DNA of 64,000 nucleotides from Cytophagales bacterium. GTDB taxonomy: Bacteria; Bacteroidota; Bacteroidia; Cytophagales; Cyclobacteriaceae. Under the pieces are notes generated by a model. It ran no database searches. It was not told the origin of the DNA and saw only the letters and a list, made by a program, of their open reading frames with translations. Shown here piece by piece: positions 1-7,855 of the stretch. The DNA lies in contig JAFLBR010000001.1 in assembly GCA_017303795.1 (NCBI GenBank), forward strand, positions 1 to 64,000, given 5' to 3'. Position 1 is the stretch's first letter. Each line of letters begins with the position of its first letter. The position numbers and the translations under genes are program-made.

Positions 1-58
1 CTTCATGATCCTGGATCGCTTTTACGATCTGTGTTTCTGTAAATCTTGACTTTTTCAT
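1..58 (-). CDS. IS3-family transposase OrfA, N-terminal fragment (runs off the left edge)
   Basis: An ATG on the minus strand at 58 opens a frame reading MKKSRFTETQIVKAIQDHE up to the window edge. This is the characteristic start of IS3/IS911-type OrfA, the helix-turn-helix DNA-binding half of the transposase that is normally joined to the DDE half (OrfB) by programmed frameshifting. Only 19 codons are visible, so intactness cannot be judged. Its leader contains the IS terminus near 125. Confidence 0.75.
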   Translation of the reverse strand, partial: MKKSRFTETQIVKAIQDHE

Positions 59-125
59 AGTTAACCATTTAAAATTGAATTTTATTATTCAACTTTCAAA
101 TGGCCCAACTTTAGGGGAGCTTACA
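1..125 (-). mobile_element. One end of an IS3-family insertion sequence (truncated by window edge)
   Basis: Read on the minus strand, the bases before the transposase start run from about 125 to 59. They begin with TG followed by CTCCCC and AAAGTTGGGCCA, which resembles the terminal inverted repeat of IS3-family (IS150-like) elements. The element therefore probably ends at about 125 and extends leftwards out of the window. The other terminus and any target duplication cannot be seen, so the exact end is inferred. Confidence 0.7.
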
Positions 126-140
126 AATCCAGGGACGACA

Positions 141-353
141 ATGAAGATATTGACTGAAAAGTTAGGAGTTAATATGTTGAAGAGTAAGGAACTTGTTTTT
201 ACATCTCCGTCATGGAGACATTTAGACTCAGGATACAATCCCTTCACTGAAGAATTTCTAAAAATTGCAGCTATTGATGCTGATGAAGTTAATATAGTTG
301 ACGGAAAGATTATTTCTGTGAAGATTGATTTGAACAAAGATTCAGACGATTAG
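141..353 (+). CDS. Short hypothetical protein beside an IS end, possibly the 3' remnant of an interrupted gene
   Basis: The frame is open from a TTG at 75, but bases up to about 125 belong to the IS3-like terminus, so that part is not original coding sequence. The first ATG outside the element is at 141, preceded by AGGGA, and gives a protein of 70 residues with the motif FTSPSWRHLDSGYNPFTEEF and an acidic C-terminus. I do not recognise a family. It may be a stand-alone small gene, or the tail of a larger gene whose 5' part lies beyond the IS. The abutting IS end makes the second reading attractive. Confidence 0.4.
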   Translation: MKILTEKLGVNMLKSKELVFTSPSWRHLDSGYNPFTEEFLKIAAIDADEVNIVDGKIISVKIDLNKDSDD

Positions 354-482
354 CGGTAAATAAAATGCCCTAGATCCAAACAGTGCAACGCCAACGTTGG
401 TTTAAAAAAGGTTTTGTTACTGGCGATTTAATTAAGGCGATACGGTTAGTGCTAAGGAGTTGTAGAGAATTTTGTTAAGTCG

Positions 483-513
483 GATATATAAGCCACTCTG
501 TGGCTTATATATC
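483..513. repeat. Perfect 14-bp inverted repeat (hairpin) before the DUF2019-like gene
   Basis: GATATATAAGCCAC at 483-496 and its exact complement at 500-513 flank a 3-base loop (TCT). It lies 27 bases before the ATG at 541 and argues that the upstream TTG at 472 is not the true start. The surrounding 354-540 stretch has no gene. It also contains the palindrome CCAACGTTGG at 391-400 and the palindrome-like GTTGTGCAAC at about 517-526. Confidence 0.75.
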
Positions 514-540
514 AATGTTGTGCAACATTTTTATGAGACA

Positions 541-906
541 ATGACAGCTGACGAATTAATTGAAGAATACAAAGGACTGATGAGAAACTGCTACCAGATT
601 GACTATGGTGACAAGAAAGCAGTGAAGAGAAATAATGACTCAGTGACAAGAATGTATCAAATCATTGAGACTATTAATAATGAATTTGGGACTGGCGGAA
701 TTTTGAAGCTGAAACCGCTACTAGACATAGTTGACTTTCGGACCAACTTATGGACTGCGACACATTTACTTGGGAAAGTAACGTTAGACAAAGAGACAGA
801 AAAGAAAGCGTTAGGCATTATTGAAAAAGTTGCTGCGGGTGACGATGTATTAGCACTTGGATATCAATACTGGATAAAGGACTGGACATTAAAGCGGAAC
901 AAATAA
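541..906 (+). CDS. DUF2019-like small helical protein
   Basis: The predicted protein has 121 residues from ATG 541. A longer frame opens at TTG 472 but would translate through a perfect hairpin, so it is disfavoured. The sequence is a run of amphipathic helices (TADELIEEYKGL, DSVTRMYQIIETINNEFG, TATHLLGKVTLDKETEKKAL). The pattern matches DUF2019 proteins, small HEAT-like helical proteins of unknown function often encoded alone in accessory regions. The family assignment is by resemblance only. It is flanked on both sides by short hairpins containing GTTGTGCAAC or its complement, and its AT-rich codons suggest acquired DNA. Confidence 0.5.
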   Translation: MTADELIEEYKGLMRNCYQIDYGDKKAVKRNNDSVTRMYQIIETINNEFGTGGILKLKPLLDIVDFRTNLWTATHLLGKVTLDKETEKKALGIIEKVAAGDDVLALGYQYWIKDWTLKRNK

Positions 907-914
907 AAACGTTG

Positions 915-930
915 CACAACAATCGTTGTG
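915..930. repeat. Small hairpin CACAAC-AATC-GTTGTG between two accessory genes
   Basis: There is a 6-bp perfect stem with a 4-base loop in the 35-base gap between the DUF2019-like gene and the Mrr-type gene. The left side sits within GTTGCACAAC (911-920), the exact reverse complement of GTTGTGCAAC at about 517-526. The gene at 541-906 is thus bracketed by an inverted copy of the same 10-mer. Confidence 0.55.
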
Positions 931-941
931 TACAATAATGC

Positions 942-1943
942 ATGAATATTTTCCAATCATATATCAAAGAGGTAACCTATAACGAATACGATACTCCTTG
1001 GAGAGACTTTACTTTATTCTTTCCTGAACTAATAGAGTCGGATACGAATCTAAATTCACTATTTGAAACTCATCCATTCATTGAAGCCAAATGGTGTGAG
1101 ATTAATGACGAAATCAAATACACAATTGAAGATGAGCTTATATTACTTCCTTACATAAGGAAAGACTTGACTGATGAAAATTCATTACTACAAGAGATTA
1201 TAAGCATAGCAGACAATGTTTTAAAAGCTAATCTTCTAAGGAGTCTATCAGACGACAATATTGAGACAAGTTCGTTACCTCAACCATATTTCTTTCTTGA
1301 AGACGGGCAATCAAACAGATTTCAAAACGAATTTGAAATAACTATTGAAAATGAAGATAAAGACCTCTTAAAAGAATTAAAACAATTTGAAAAGGTTTTG
1401 CGTAGTTTTAAACTAAATCAAGCTGGATTAATTGCTGATTTATACAAATCGGGGTTCAAAACCCAAACTCATCGCAAATTGATACATAGAGTTCCAATAG
1501 TAAAACAGCTTGACTATTTTGACTCGACCGTTTACGAATTACTCATTAAAAATCCTGAATTGCTAAAAACACTAGATTGGAGAATCTTCGAGGAAATGCT
1601 AGCTGATATTTTAAAGACATTTGGTTACACTATTGAATTAACGAGAAAAACAAAGGACGGGGGAATTGATGTAATTGCAATTAAGGCCGATAATGACTTT
1701 GGACAAAATAAATACATACTACAGGCTAAAAGATATGCACATTCAGTTCAGGTAAGTCCGGTTAGAGAATTACTTTACTTACATGGAGAACAAAGAGCGA
1801 CTAAAAGCTGTCTTGCGACAACATCCACTTTTACAAAAGGAGCTTGGGAATTAGCAGATAAACATCGTTGGACTTTAGAATTGAAGGACAGAGAAGGTAT
1901 TCTAACTTGGATTGATAGAGTTATAAAAATAAAGAAGCGATAA
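942..1943 (+). CDS. Mrr-type restriction endonuclease
   Basis: The protein has 333 residues. The C-terminal ~120 residues form an Mrr_cat-like PD-(D/E)xK nuclease fold: FEEMLADILKTFGY, then KTKDGGIDVIA, then ILQAKRYAHSVQVS. The Asp of GGIDV and the Q-x-K pair of LQAKR are the expected catalytic residues. The N-terminal ~200 residues are not recognised and probably act in recognition or regulation. Enzymes of this family cut DNA, frequently modified DNA (type IV restriction). No methyltransferase gene lies next to it, which fits a type IV or stand-alone defence role. Its AT-rich codon use and hairpin-bounded setting suggest horizontal acquisition. Confidence 0.8.
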   Translation: MNIFQSYIKEVTYNEYDTPWRDFTLFFPELIESDTNLNSLFETHPFIEAKWCEINDEIKYTIEDELILLPYIRKDLTDENSLLQEIISIADNVLKANLLRSLSDDNIETSSLPQPYFFLEDGQSNRFQNEFEITIENEDKDLLKELKQFEKVLRSFKLNQAGLIADLYKSGFKTQTHRKLIHRVPIVKQLDYFDSTVYELLIKNPELLKTLDWRIFEEMLADILKTFGYTIELTRKTKDGGIDVIAIKADNDFGQNKYILQAKRYAHSVQVSPVRELLYLHGEQRATKSCLATTSTFTKGAWELADKHRWTLELKDREGILTWIDRVIKIKKR

Positions 1944-1999
1944 GTATTACTGCGCACAACAGCTACAACCAATAACTTGAATTAAAATTTCGATTCCAA

Positions 2000-2026
2000 G
2001 CAGTGTCTCCCGCTTCGGGGGCGCTG
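2000..2026. terminator. GC-rich hairpin between convergent genes
   Basis: GCAGTGTCTCCCG and CGGGGGCGCTGC can pair, with some wobble, around a C(TTCG)G-type tetraloop. It lies between the 3' ends of the plus-strand nuclease gene and the minus-strand helicase gene. No long T-run follows on either strand, so a terminator role is plausible but unproven. It also marks the switch from AT-rich accessory DNA to the more typical composition rightwards. Confidence 0.4.
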
Positions 2027-2038
2027 CGTTTCAACCAC

Positions 2039-3952
2039 TCAAACCTCAAACGCACTTTTATAAAAACCTTCCTGCTGCACAAAGTTGATTAGTGCTTCAT
2101 AAAACGGATGTGCGGCCAGGGTGGCGCTATCGCCAACCATCAGAAGTTTTTTACGTGCGCGGGTCATCGCCACATTAGTTCTGCGGATGTCGGCCAGAAA
2201 ACCAACTTCAGCTTTAGCATTGCTACGCACAAAACTGATTACAATCGCATCGCGCTCCTGTCCCTGAAAAGCATCTACCGTATGGATGGTAATCAACTTG
2301 TGTAGCGATTCCAAAATCGGTGAAGCCGCTGCTAATTTATTCAGGTAATCAACCTGCGCACGATAAGGTGTAATAATTCCGACTGTAATTTTTTCTTCTA
2401 GCCAGGCATCCACACCAAAATCTTCCACCAGCTTTTCAGTTTCTTTAATTACCAATACTGCTTCTTCTTCATTAAAACGGCTCAACGTTTCAGGATCTTG
2501 CTTTTCGGTATAACCACAACCAGCGGTGTCAATAAACTCAACCGGTTGATGATGCGGTCGCAATAGTTCTGCTTTTACAGATGAATGAGCAATTAACTTA
2601 TCGTTATAAAACCAATGCGATGAAAATTTCATAATCGCTTCATGCATGCGATACTGCACTTGCAGCAGCGTAGCCATTTGCGTATGCTTTTCAATACCGC
2701 GTTCAAACAACGTAACGGCTAATCCGGCTTTGGCTGCTTCATTCGATTTTATAGTAGGCGGCAACTGACAATGATCGCCCGCCAGGATAACACGCTGCGC
2801 CCGTAGCATCGGTATCCAACAGGCAGCTTCCAATGCTTGTGCAGCTTCATCAATAAAAACGGTTTTAAATTTTCGTCCGCGCAGTACCGGGTGCGAGGCA
2901 CCTACCAGCGTGCAACAAATAGCTTGTGCGTTTTGCAATACATCGTTCACAATGTAAAACTCCAGCATGTCCGCATCGGACTTTAATAGTTTTGCTTCTT
3001 CCTTTAACAACCTGCGATGTTCGCGTTCGTGATGGCCGAAGGTGCGTTTAAACTTGCCGGCTTCTTTGCGCACATTCTCTATGCGTTTGCGTAATGCCCG
3101 CAACTCATCGTAATGCGCATGTGTTGCAATGCGTGCGTCTAATGTTTTACTTAATGTTTGCTCGGTTACCCGTGCCGGGTGACCAATGCGCACGGTATTT
3201 AAACCTTGCTCCGAAAGTTTTTCAACAAGCAAATCAATGGCGGCATTGCTGGGTGCAGATACCAATACTTGTCCTTCCGTGCGTTGCGTTTGCACGATGG
3301 CTTGCACCAACGTAGTGGTTTTGCCGGTGCCGGGCGGCCCGTGTATAAAAGCAACATCTTGGGCCTGTAAAACTTTTTGCAATGCCTGCTGCTGACTTTG
3401 GTTTAACTGCGGTGTGGGCAATAATTCAAAATCGTCTCCAGTTATCGGAGTGCTGTTACCCAGAAATAGTTCTCGTAGTTCAGCTGCGCGGTTATCTTCA
3501 GCTTTCATCACTGATTTTAATGCGTACTCCATTTCTTTGTACGTCATTTCATCAAACATTACATCCACACCCAGGTTGCCATCGTCCATCCAATCTGGTA
3601 GTTCGTCTGGGTTGATGGTAATTACCACCATATTGTCTTGCACGTAATTAATTACTCCTTGTGTGTGTTGCTTTTCGGGTTTGCCCGATGCATTACAAAA
3701 AACGTTTACAGATTTACCACTTTGAAAACTATGCGGTTTATCGGAAGGATGAAGGCGTTCTAACTCAATAATAATACGTTCACCGGTGCCTACATAATCG
3801 CGCAGCAATCTAACGGGGTACCACGTTACCCCTTCTTTTACGCGTTGGGTTAGTGAGCGGAGCAAAACTTTCTGGCGATATTGTTCCAGATCGGCTGCGC
3901 GTTCCAGTTTAATGAGTTCTAAGATGTGTTGAAGATGTTGGTGCGAGGTCAT
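2039..3952 (-). CDS. SF1 helicase/ATPase of the Upf1/IGHMBP2-like class
   Basis: The protein has 637 residues. The N-terminal ~190 residues form a beta-rich nucleic-acid-binding region. Two RecA-like domains follow: Walker A GPPGTGKT at 205-212, SAPSNAAIDLL (Ia) at 232, IDEAAQ (Walker B) near 367, GDHCQLPPTI (III), VQYRMHEAIM (IV), VDAFQGQERDAIVIS (V) and RRTNVAMTRARKKL (VI). A basic helical insert lies between Ia and II, as in Upf1-like enzymes. Such helicases unwind DNA or RNA 5'-3', but the bacterial role is not defined. It ends close to the accessory edge, convergent with the Mrr-type gene. No partner gene is evident. Confidence 0.85.
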   Translation of the reverse strand: MTSHQHLQHILELIKLERAADLEQYRQKVLLRSLTQRVKEGVTWYPVRLLRDYVGTGERIIIELERLHPSDKPHSFQSGKSVNVFCNASGKPEKQHTQGVINYVQDNMVVITINPDELPDWMDDGNLGVDVMFDEMTYKEMEYALKSVMKAEDNRAAELRELFLGNSTPITGDDFELLPTPQLNQSQQQALQKVLQAQDVAFIHGPPGTGKTTTLVQAIVQTQRTEGQVLVSAPSNAAIDLLVEKLSEQGLNTVRIGHPARVTEQTLSKTLDARIATHAHYDELRALRKRIENVRKEAGKFKRTFGHHEREHRRLLKEEAKLLKSDADMLEFYIVNDVLQNAQAICCTLVGASHPVLRGRKFKTVFIDEAAQALEAACWIPMLRAQRVILAGDHCQLPPTIKSNEAAKAGLAVTLFERGIEKHTQMATLLQVQYRMHEAIMKFSSHWFYNDKLIAHSSVKAELLRPHHQPVEFIDTAGCGYTEKQDPETLSRFNEEEAVLVIKETEKLVEDFGVDAWLEEKITVGIITPYRAQVDYLNKLAAASPILESLHKLITIHTVDAFQGQERDAIVISFVRSNAKAEVGFLADIRRTNVAMTRARKKLLMVGDSATLAAHPFYEALINFVQQEGFYKSAFEV

Positions 3953-4125
3953 GCAATCCCAAATATGATGTGATAAATTGGTACATAAAAATTTGATTGG
4001 AACATAATCTATTTTTACTTACCAGTATTAGCACAATTGATGTATGTGGAGTATAATATGCCTGTGTAGCGTTTGGTAAGGGTGGTATAATTATTTAAGT
4101 TCCGTTAAATTTTAAACCAACATGT

Positions 4126-4722
4126 ATGAAATTTATTTTGATTCAATTAATTACACTAGTAGTTGTTTCCTCAACTTTGTGTGCCCAAACTACAAAGGGA
4201 AGTCTTTCTTTTGGCGGTGGTCTGTCTTATCGCTCGCATAAGCTTAACACCAATGAGGCAAGCAAGGACCATGAATTTCAATTAGCGCCACAAGCGGGGT
4301 ATTTTATAGTGGATAATCTCGAAATTGGTATACAGCTTATACTTTCAGTGGGCGAGACGGGGCTAATCGCAGAACCTACCAAAACATCTTCACTATCCAT
4401 TGGACCGTATGCGCGTTATTTTAAGTTTACTTCAAACGATCGGTTTGCATTTACTGCTAAAGCCGGATTTTCTATTGGTTCAGGTAAATTTAATCCTTCA
4501 AGTGGAAACGATGTAAAGACTGGTACGATAGGTTTTTATCTTTCACCAGGCTTCACTTACTTTTTAACGGATAAGTGGGGACTCGATTTTCAGCTACAGG
4601 GTATAATTTTTAATTCTTATGATGATAACAAGGATGTAGATAATGATAATTACTCTTATTTTACTTTCGGAGTTAATTCTTTTAACCCTTCGTTAGGATT
4701 CAGGTATTATATTAGTAAATAG
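4126..4722 (+). CDS. Outer-membrane beta-barrel protein
   Basis: The protein has 198 residues with an N-terminal signal peptide (hydrophobic to residue ~18, likely cut after SSTLCA). The mature part alternates short amphipathic strands with glycine and aromatic residues (GSLSFGGGLSYRSH, DNLEIGIQLILSVG, FTAKAGFSIGSGKF, NPSSGNDV...LSPGFTYF) and ends SLGFRYYISK, with aromatic residues near the C-terminus as in outer-membrane barrels. This matches small 8-strand barrels annotated as outer membrane beta-barrel proteins. No ligand can be inferred. It is monocistronic, followed by the ankyrin gene after 80 bases. Confidence 0.75.
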   Translation: MKFILIQLITLVVVSSTLCAQTTKGSLSFGGGLSYRSHKLNTNEASKDHEFQLAPQAGYFIVDNLEIGIQLILSVGETGLIAEPTKTSSLSIGPYARYFKFTSNDRFAFTAKAGFSIGSGKFNPSSGNDVKTGTIGFYLSPGFTYFLTDKWGLDFQLQGIIFNSYDDNKDVDNDNYSYFTFGVNSFNPSLGFRYYISK

Positions 4723-4804
4723 AGGTACTAAGTGGTCGGCAGGCTGTCCTATACTAACAAGCAATTATTTTCTTTTTCCTAAATTGTGTACCAACTCAGT
4801 TAAT

Positions 4805-5533
4805 ATGCATACAAAACAAATAGTTGAGTTTATTAGTCGCGGGCGTACCGATTTTATTATCGAGTTACTTAAGCAACATGATTGGAAGGCGGTTCTCAAT
4901 AGCGGTACCATTAAGCCTTTACAATGGCTGGTATATTATAATGATGTAACGGGTTTGCGCTCAGTATTGGAAGCAGGTGGCGATTTGAAGAGTATTGATT
5001 TGGATGAAGAACTGGGCAACGCAGCTTTCTTTGGTCATTGGAAGGTGTGTGATTTTTTAATTAATCAAGGTGCTAATGTAAATGCTTTGGTGCCTCAAAC
5101 CCACGAAACACCGTTGCATGCCGCAGTATCCAAAGCGGGTCGCCCATATTATTATTATGTGGTGAAGTTACTGGTGGAGAAAGGTGCCGATGTAAATGCA
5201 AGAACGATAGCCGGTATGGAAACCGGTGCGTTTATGCGCGATGTGCGTACCAAAGGCGAAACACCACTGCATCGGGCGGCCGCGTATAGCGATGAACGAA
5301 TCATCGCATTTCTGTTGGAGCATGGTGCTGACAAAACAATAAAAGATGCACATGGTAGTTCGCCTTTAACCTGGGCCAGCGAACATTTAAGGCCAGGTTC
5401 AATCCTCGCCTTGCTGAGTTATGGTGATTATAAAATTAGCGATGCCCATAAAACCAAAAACACCAGCGACCATGGTGCGGGGTGGGGTAATAGTATGGAC
5501 TGGAATCTGTTAGGTGATTATTTACCAGAGTAG
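4805..5533 (+). CDS. Ankyrin repeat protein
   Basis: The protein has 242 residues from ATG 4805; an in-frame TTG at 4784 is a weaker start. Several ankyrin repeats are visible: LGNAAFFGHWKVCDFLINQG, ETPLHAAVSK...VVKLLVEKGADVNAR, and GETPLHRAAAYSDERIIAFL followed by EHGADKTIKDAHGSSPLTWA. No signal peptide or enzymatic domain is seen, so a cytoplasmic protein-protein interaction role is likely. Its last 12 bases overlap the 3' end of the convergent SMUG2-like gene, which could make the two transcripts antisense at their tails. Confidence 0.85.
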   Translation: MHTKQIVEFISRGRTDFIIELLKQHDWKAVLNSGTIKPLQWLVYYNDVTGLRSVLEAGGDLKSIDLDEELGNAAFFGHWKVCDFLINQGANVNALVPQTHETPLHAAVSKAGRPYYYYVVKLLVEKGADVNARTIAGMETGAFMRDVRTKGETPLHRAAAYSDERIIAFLLEHGADKTIKDAHGSSPLTWASEHLRPGSILALLSYGDYKISDAHKTKNTSDHGAGWGNSMDWNLLGDYLPE

Positions 5534-6202
5534 ATTTTGTAAGTAATAATCTATGAAATACTCTAATTGCTTCCGTTTATACTGCATAATAAATCGTGGG
5601 TGTGGCAACGGAATAACTTCCCTAAAGAATTTTTCTTCTGCATTCCAGGCTGTGAGGAATTTGTAATTATCACCTTCGCCCAGGCAATAGGCTACTTTGG
5701 TGTTTAATCCCCAGTCCAATTGGGTACGCATGCAGGATTGCATAAACGGCTTTAATCTTTTTTGCAGCGCGGGCAGATCGTAATAATTCAGGTTTTTATT
5801 TTCTTTCGTAAACCCTAAGGGCGATACCGATGTAAAATAAAACTTGCTGTAAAATTTTTCGAGGCCACCAAAAGCAGCAATTATTTTATAAATAAATTCT
5901 GAAGAGAGCTCTGGCTTCTTATGCAATGTATTTTCAATGCCGCAAACCTGTTGTAGCCGGATCGGATCTGTAAATGGAATTCCCGTAAGGCCACCACCAA
6001 AACGGCCGGGGTTGATACCAATAATCAGACTCCGGGTTTCTGAATCGTTGTAGTATTTTCTATAAAACTGCGTACACAACTCCAACGCTTCCGGTTGTTG
6101 ATAGGGATTTAACACCTCAACACCTCGCGGAATCGGAGCATTAATTTTTAGGTTTTGTAAAAAGTGCAGAATGTTATCGGCCAGCGTCATGGTATTAAAC
6201 AT
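5522..6202 (-). CDS. SMUG2-type uracil-DNA glycosylase family protein
   Basis: The protein has 226 residues. The motif LIIGINPGRFGGGLTGIPF at about 59-77 matches the GINPG...G water-activating loop of the SMUG branch of the uracil-DNA glycosylase superfamily. LPHPRFIMQY near residue 200 is the DNA-intercalating HP-containing loop (motif 2). The length and whole-protein pattern match the SMUG2 group known in Bacteroidota. The expected role is removing damaged or deaminated bases from DNA, but the exact substrate is uncertain. It is monocistronic, divergent from the D-aminoacylase gene and tail-overlapping with the ankyrin gene. Confidence 0.8.
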   Translation of the reverse strand: MFNTMTLADNILHFLQNLKINAPIPRGVEVLNPYQQPEALELCTQFYRKYYNDSETRSLIIGINPGRFGGGLTGIPFTDPIRLQQVCGIENTLHKKPELSSEFIYKIIAAFGGLEKFYSKFYFTSVSPLGFTKENKNLNYYDLPALQKRLKPFMQSCMRTQLDWGLNTKVAYCLGEGDNYKFLTAWNAEEKFFREVIPLPHPRFIMQYKRKQLEYFIDYYLQNLLW

Positions 6203-6289
6203 ACACTAACAAGTTATTCCCTCCAACTCTGTAAAATAGTTTTTCTTAGTCTGTCGATTTTGTTTACTTTCCAAAGTAAATCCTGACCT

Positions 6290-7855
6290 ATGAAGATTCT
6301 GTTTACCTTTTGTCTGGCCATCGTTTGCTGTGCTGTTCAGGCACAGACTTACGACCTCATTATATTAAATGGTAAAGTAGTAGATGGTAGCGGCAACCCG
6401 TGGTATTATGCCGATGTCGCAATCCAAAATGGAAAAGTTGTTCGTGTTGGGAATTTAAAAGTTGCAAACTCAAAGAAGGTAATTGATGCAACTGGGTTGA
6501 TTGTGGCGCCCGGCTTTATAGATGTGCACGCCCATATTGAAGGTGGCGAAACAACAACACCTACTGCCGATAATTTTATCCACGATGGTGTTACTTCGGT
6601 TGTAACCGGAAACTGTGGCGGTTCTAATCTGAACATCAGCGAGTATTTTAGACGAATTGATTCTGTAAAAACTTCTATCAATATCGCTACTCTTATTGGT
6701 CATAACACGGTGCGCAGGGCTGCGATGGGCGATGTACAGCGCGATCCTACAAGCGATGAATTAAAAAAGATGGAGGCATTGGTAACAGATGCGATGAATG
6801 CTGGTGCTGTTGGGTTATCCACTGGATTGATTTACATACCGGGCACATATTCCAAAACAGAAGAAGTAGTGGCGCTTGCGCAGATGGCTGCGCAACAAGG
6901 CGGTGTTTATGCTTCGCACATTCGCGATGAAGGCGATAAAGTAACTGATGCAGTGAATGAAGCCATTAACATTGGCCGGCTTGCAAAAATCCCGGTAGAG
7001 ATTTCGCACTTTAAAGTTACCTACAAACCTAATTGGGGCCGTTCGGTAGAGACTATTAAGCTGGTGGAAGATGCACGCAAAGAAGGTTTGGATGTAACCC
7101 TCGATCAATATCCGTACGTAGCCAGCAGTACTACTTTAGATACTACAGTGCCCTCGTGGGTATTTGCCGGTGGCCGCGATTCAATGAAACTGCGAATAAA
7201 CGATCCGGCTACGCGCATCAAAATCAAAAATGAAATGGTGGCTACATTAAAGAAAAAGCAACTGAAAAGTTACAGCTATGCACAAGTAGCGCGTTATGCT
7301 CCTGACACCACATTCAATGGCAAAAATATCAGCGAGATTAATTTATTAAAAGGTCGCAAAGCCAAACCGATGGATGAGGCAGAAACTATTCTGGAAATGA
7401 TTGGCGCTATTAACCGCACGCAAATGGTTTACTTCAGCATGAATGAAGATGATCTGAAACGCATTATGCAATATCCGTTTAACATGATTGCTTCCGATGC
7501 TGGCATTGCGCGTTTCGGTTCGGGTATGCCGCACCCGCGTGCCTATGGAACCAATGCCCGCGTGCTAGGCAAATATGTTCGCGAACAAAATGTTATTCGG
7601 CTGGAAGAAGCCATTAGAAGAATGACATCTTTACCTGCGCAGAAGTTTAACTTACGTGATCGTGGTTTGTTGCGCGAAGGTATGGCTGCTGATATTGTGG
7701 TGTTTGATGAAACTACAGTTGGCGATGCGGCTACGTTTGTTAATCCCCATGCTTACTCCACAGGTTTCAGGTTTGTGTTGGTGAATGGAGAAGTGGTGGT
7801 AGATGCCGGTAAGCATACTGGAGTTCGCAGCGGCCAGGTATTAAAACGGCAATGA
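6290..7855 (+). CDS. Secreted N-acyl-D-amino-acid deacylase (D-aminoacylase, amidohydrolase family)
   Basis: The protein has 521 residues with a signal peptide (cleavage near CCAVQAQ, residue ~19), so it acts outside the cytoplasm. The amidohydrolase fold is clear: VAPGFIDVHAHIEGG with His80 and His82, TGNCGGS with Cys109 (the metal-bridging Cys of D-aminoacylases), ASHIRDEG with His210, and VEISHFK with His240. C-terminal IASDAGIARFGSGMPHPRAYG and GMAADIVVFDETT complete the family pattern. These enzymes hydrolyse N-acyl-D-amino acids, possibly from peptidoglycan or peptides. Its stop abuts the convergent kinase gene (no gap). Confidence 0.88.
   Translation: MKILFTFCLAIVCCAVQAQTYDLIILNGKVVDGSGNPWYYADVAIQNGKVVRVGNLKVANSKKVIDATGLIVAPGFIDVHAHIEGGETTTPTADNFIHDGVTSVVTGNCGGSNLNISEYFRRIDSVKTSINIATLIGHNTVRRAAMGDVQRDPTSDELKKMEALVTDAMNAGAVGLSTGLIYIPGTYSKTEEVVALAQMAAQQGGVYASHIRDEGDKVTDAVNEAINIGRLAKIPVEISHFKVTYKPNWGRSVETIKLVEDARKEGLDVTLDQYPYVASSTTLDTTVPSWVFAGGRDSMKLRINDPATRIKIKNEMVATLKKKQLKSYSYAQVARYAPDTTFNGKNISEINLLKGRKAKPMDEAETILEMIGAINRTQMVYFSMNEDDLKRIMQYPFNMIASDAGIARFGSGMPHPRAYGTNARVLGKYVREQNVIRLEEAIRRMTSLPAQKFNLRDRGLLREGMAADIVVFDETTVGDAATFVNPHAYSTGFRFVLVNGEVVVDAGKHTGVRSGQVLKRQ

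Noticed and set aside
75-140. TTG start at 75 for the small protein ending at 353
   Set aside because: This segment lies in the IS3-like terminus, so it is not the native N-terminus.
472-540. N-terminal extension of the DUF2019-like gene from TTG 472
   Set aside because: It would translate a perfect 14-bp hairpin, and ATG 541 starts at the family-like sequence.
1944-1975. Integron attC site after the Mrr-type gene
   Set aside because: No matching RYYYAAC/GTTRRRY box pair was found; only a partial motif is present, so it is kept as a general cassette hypothesis only.
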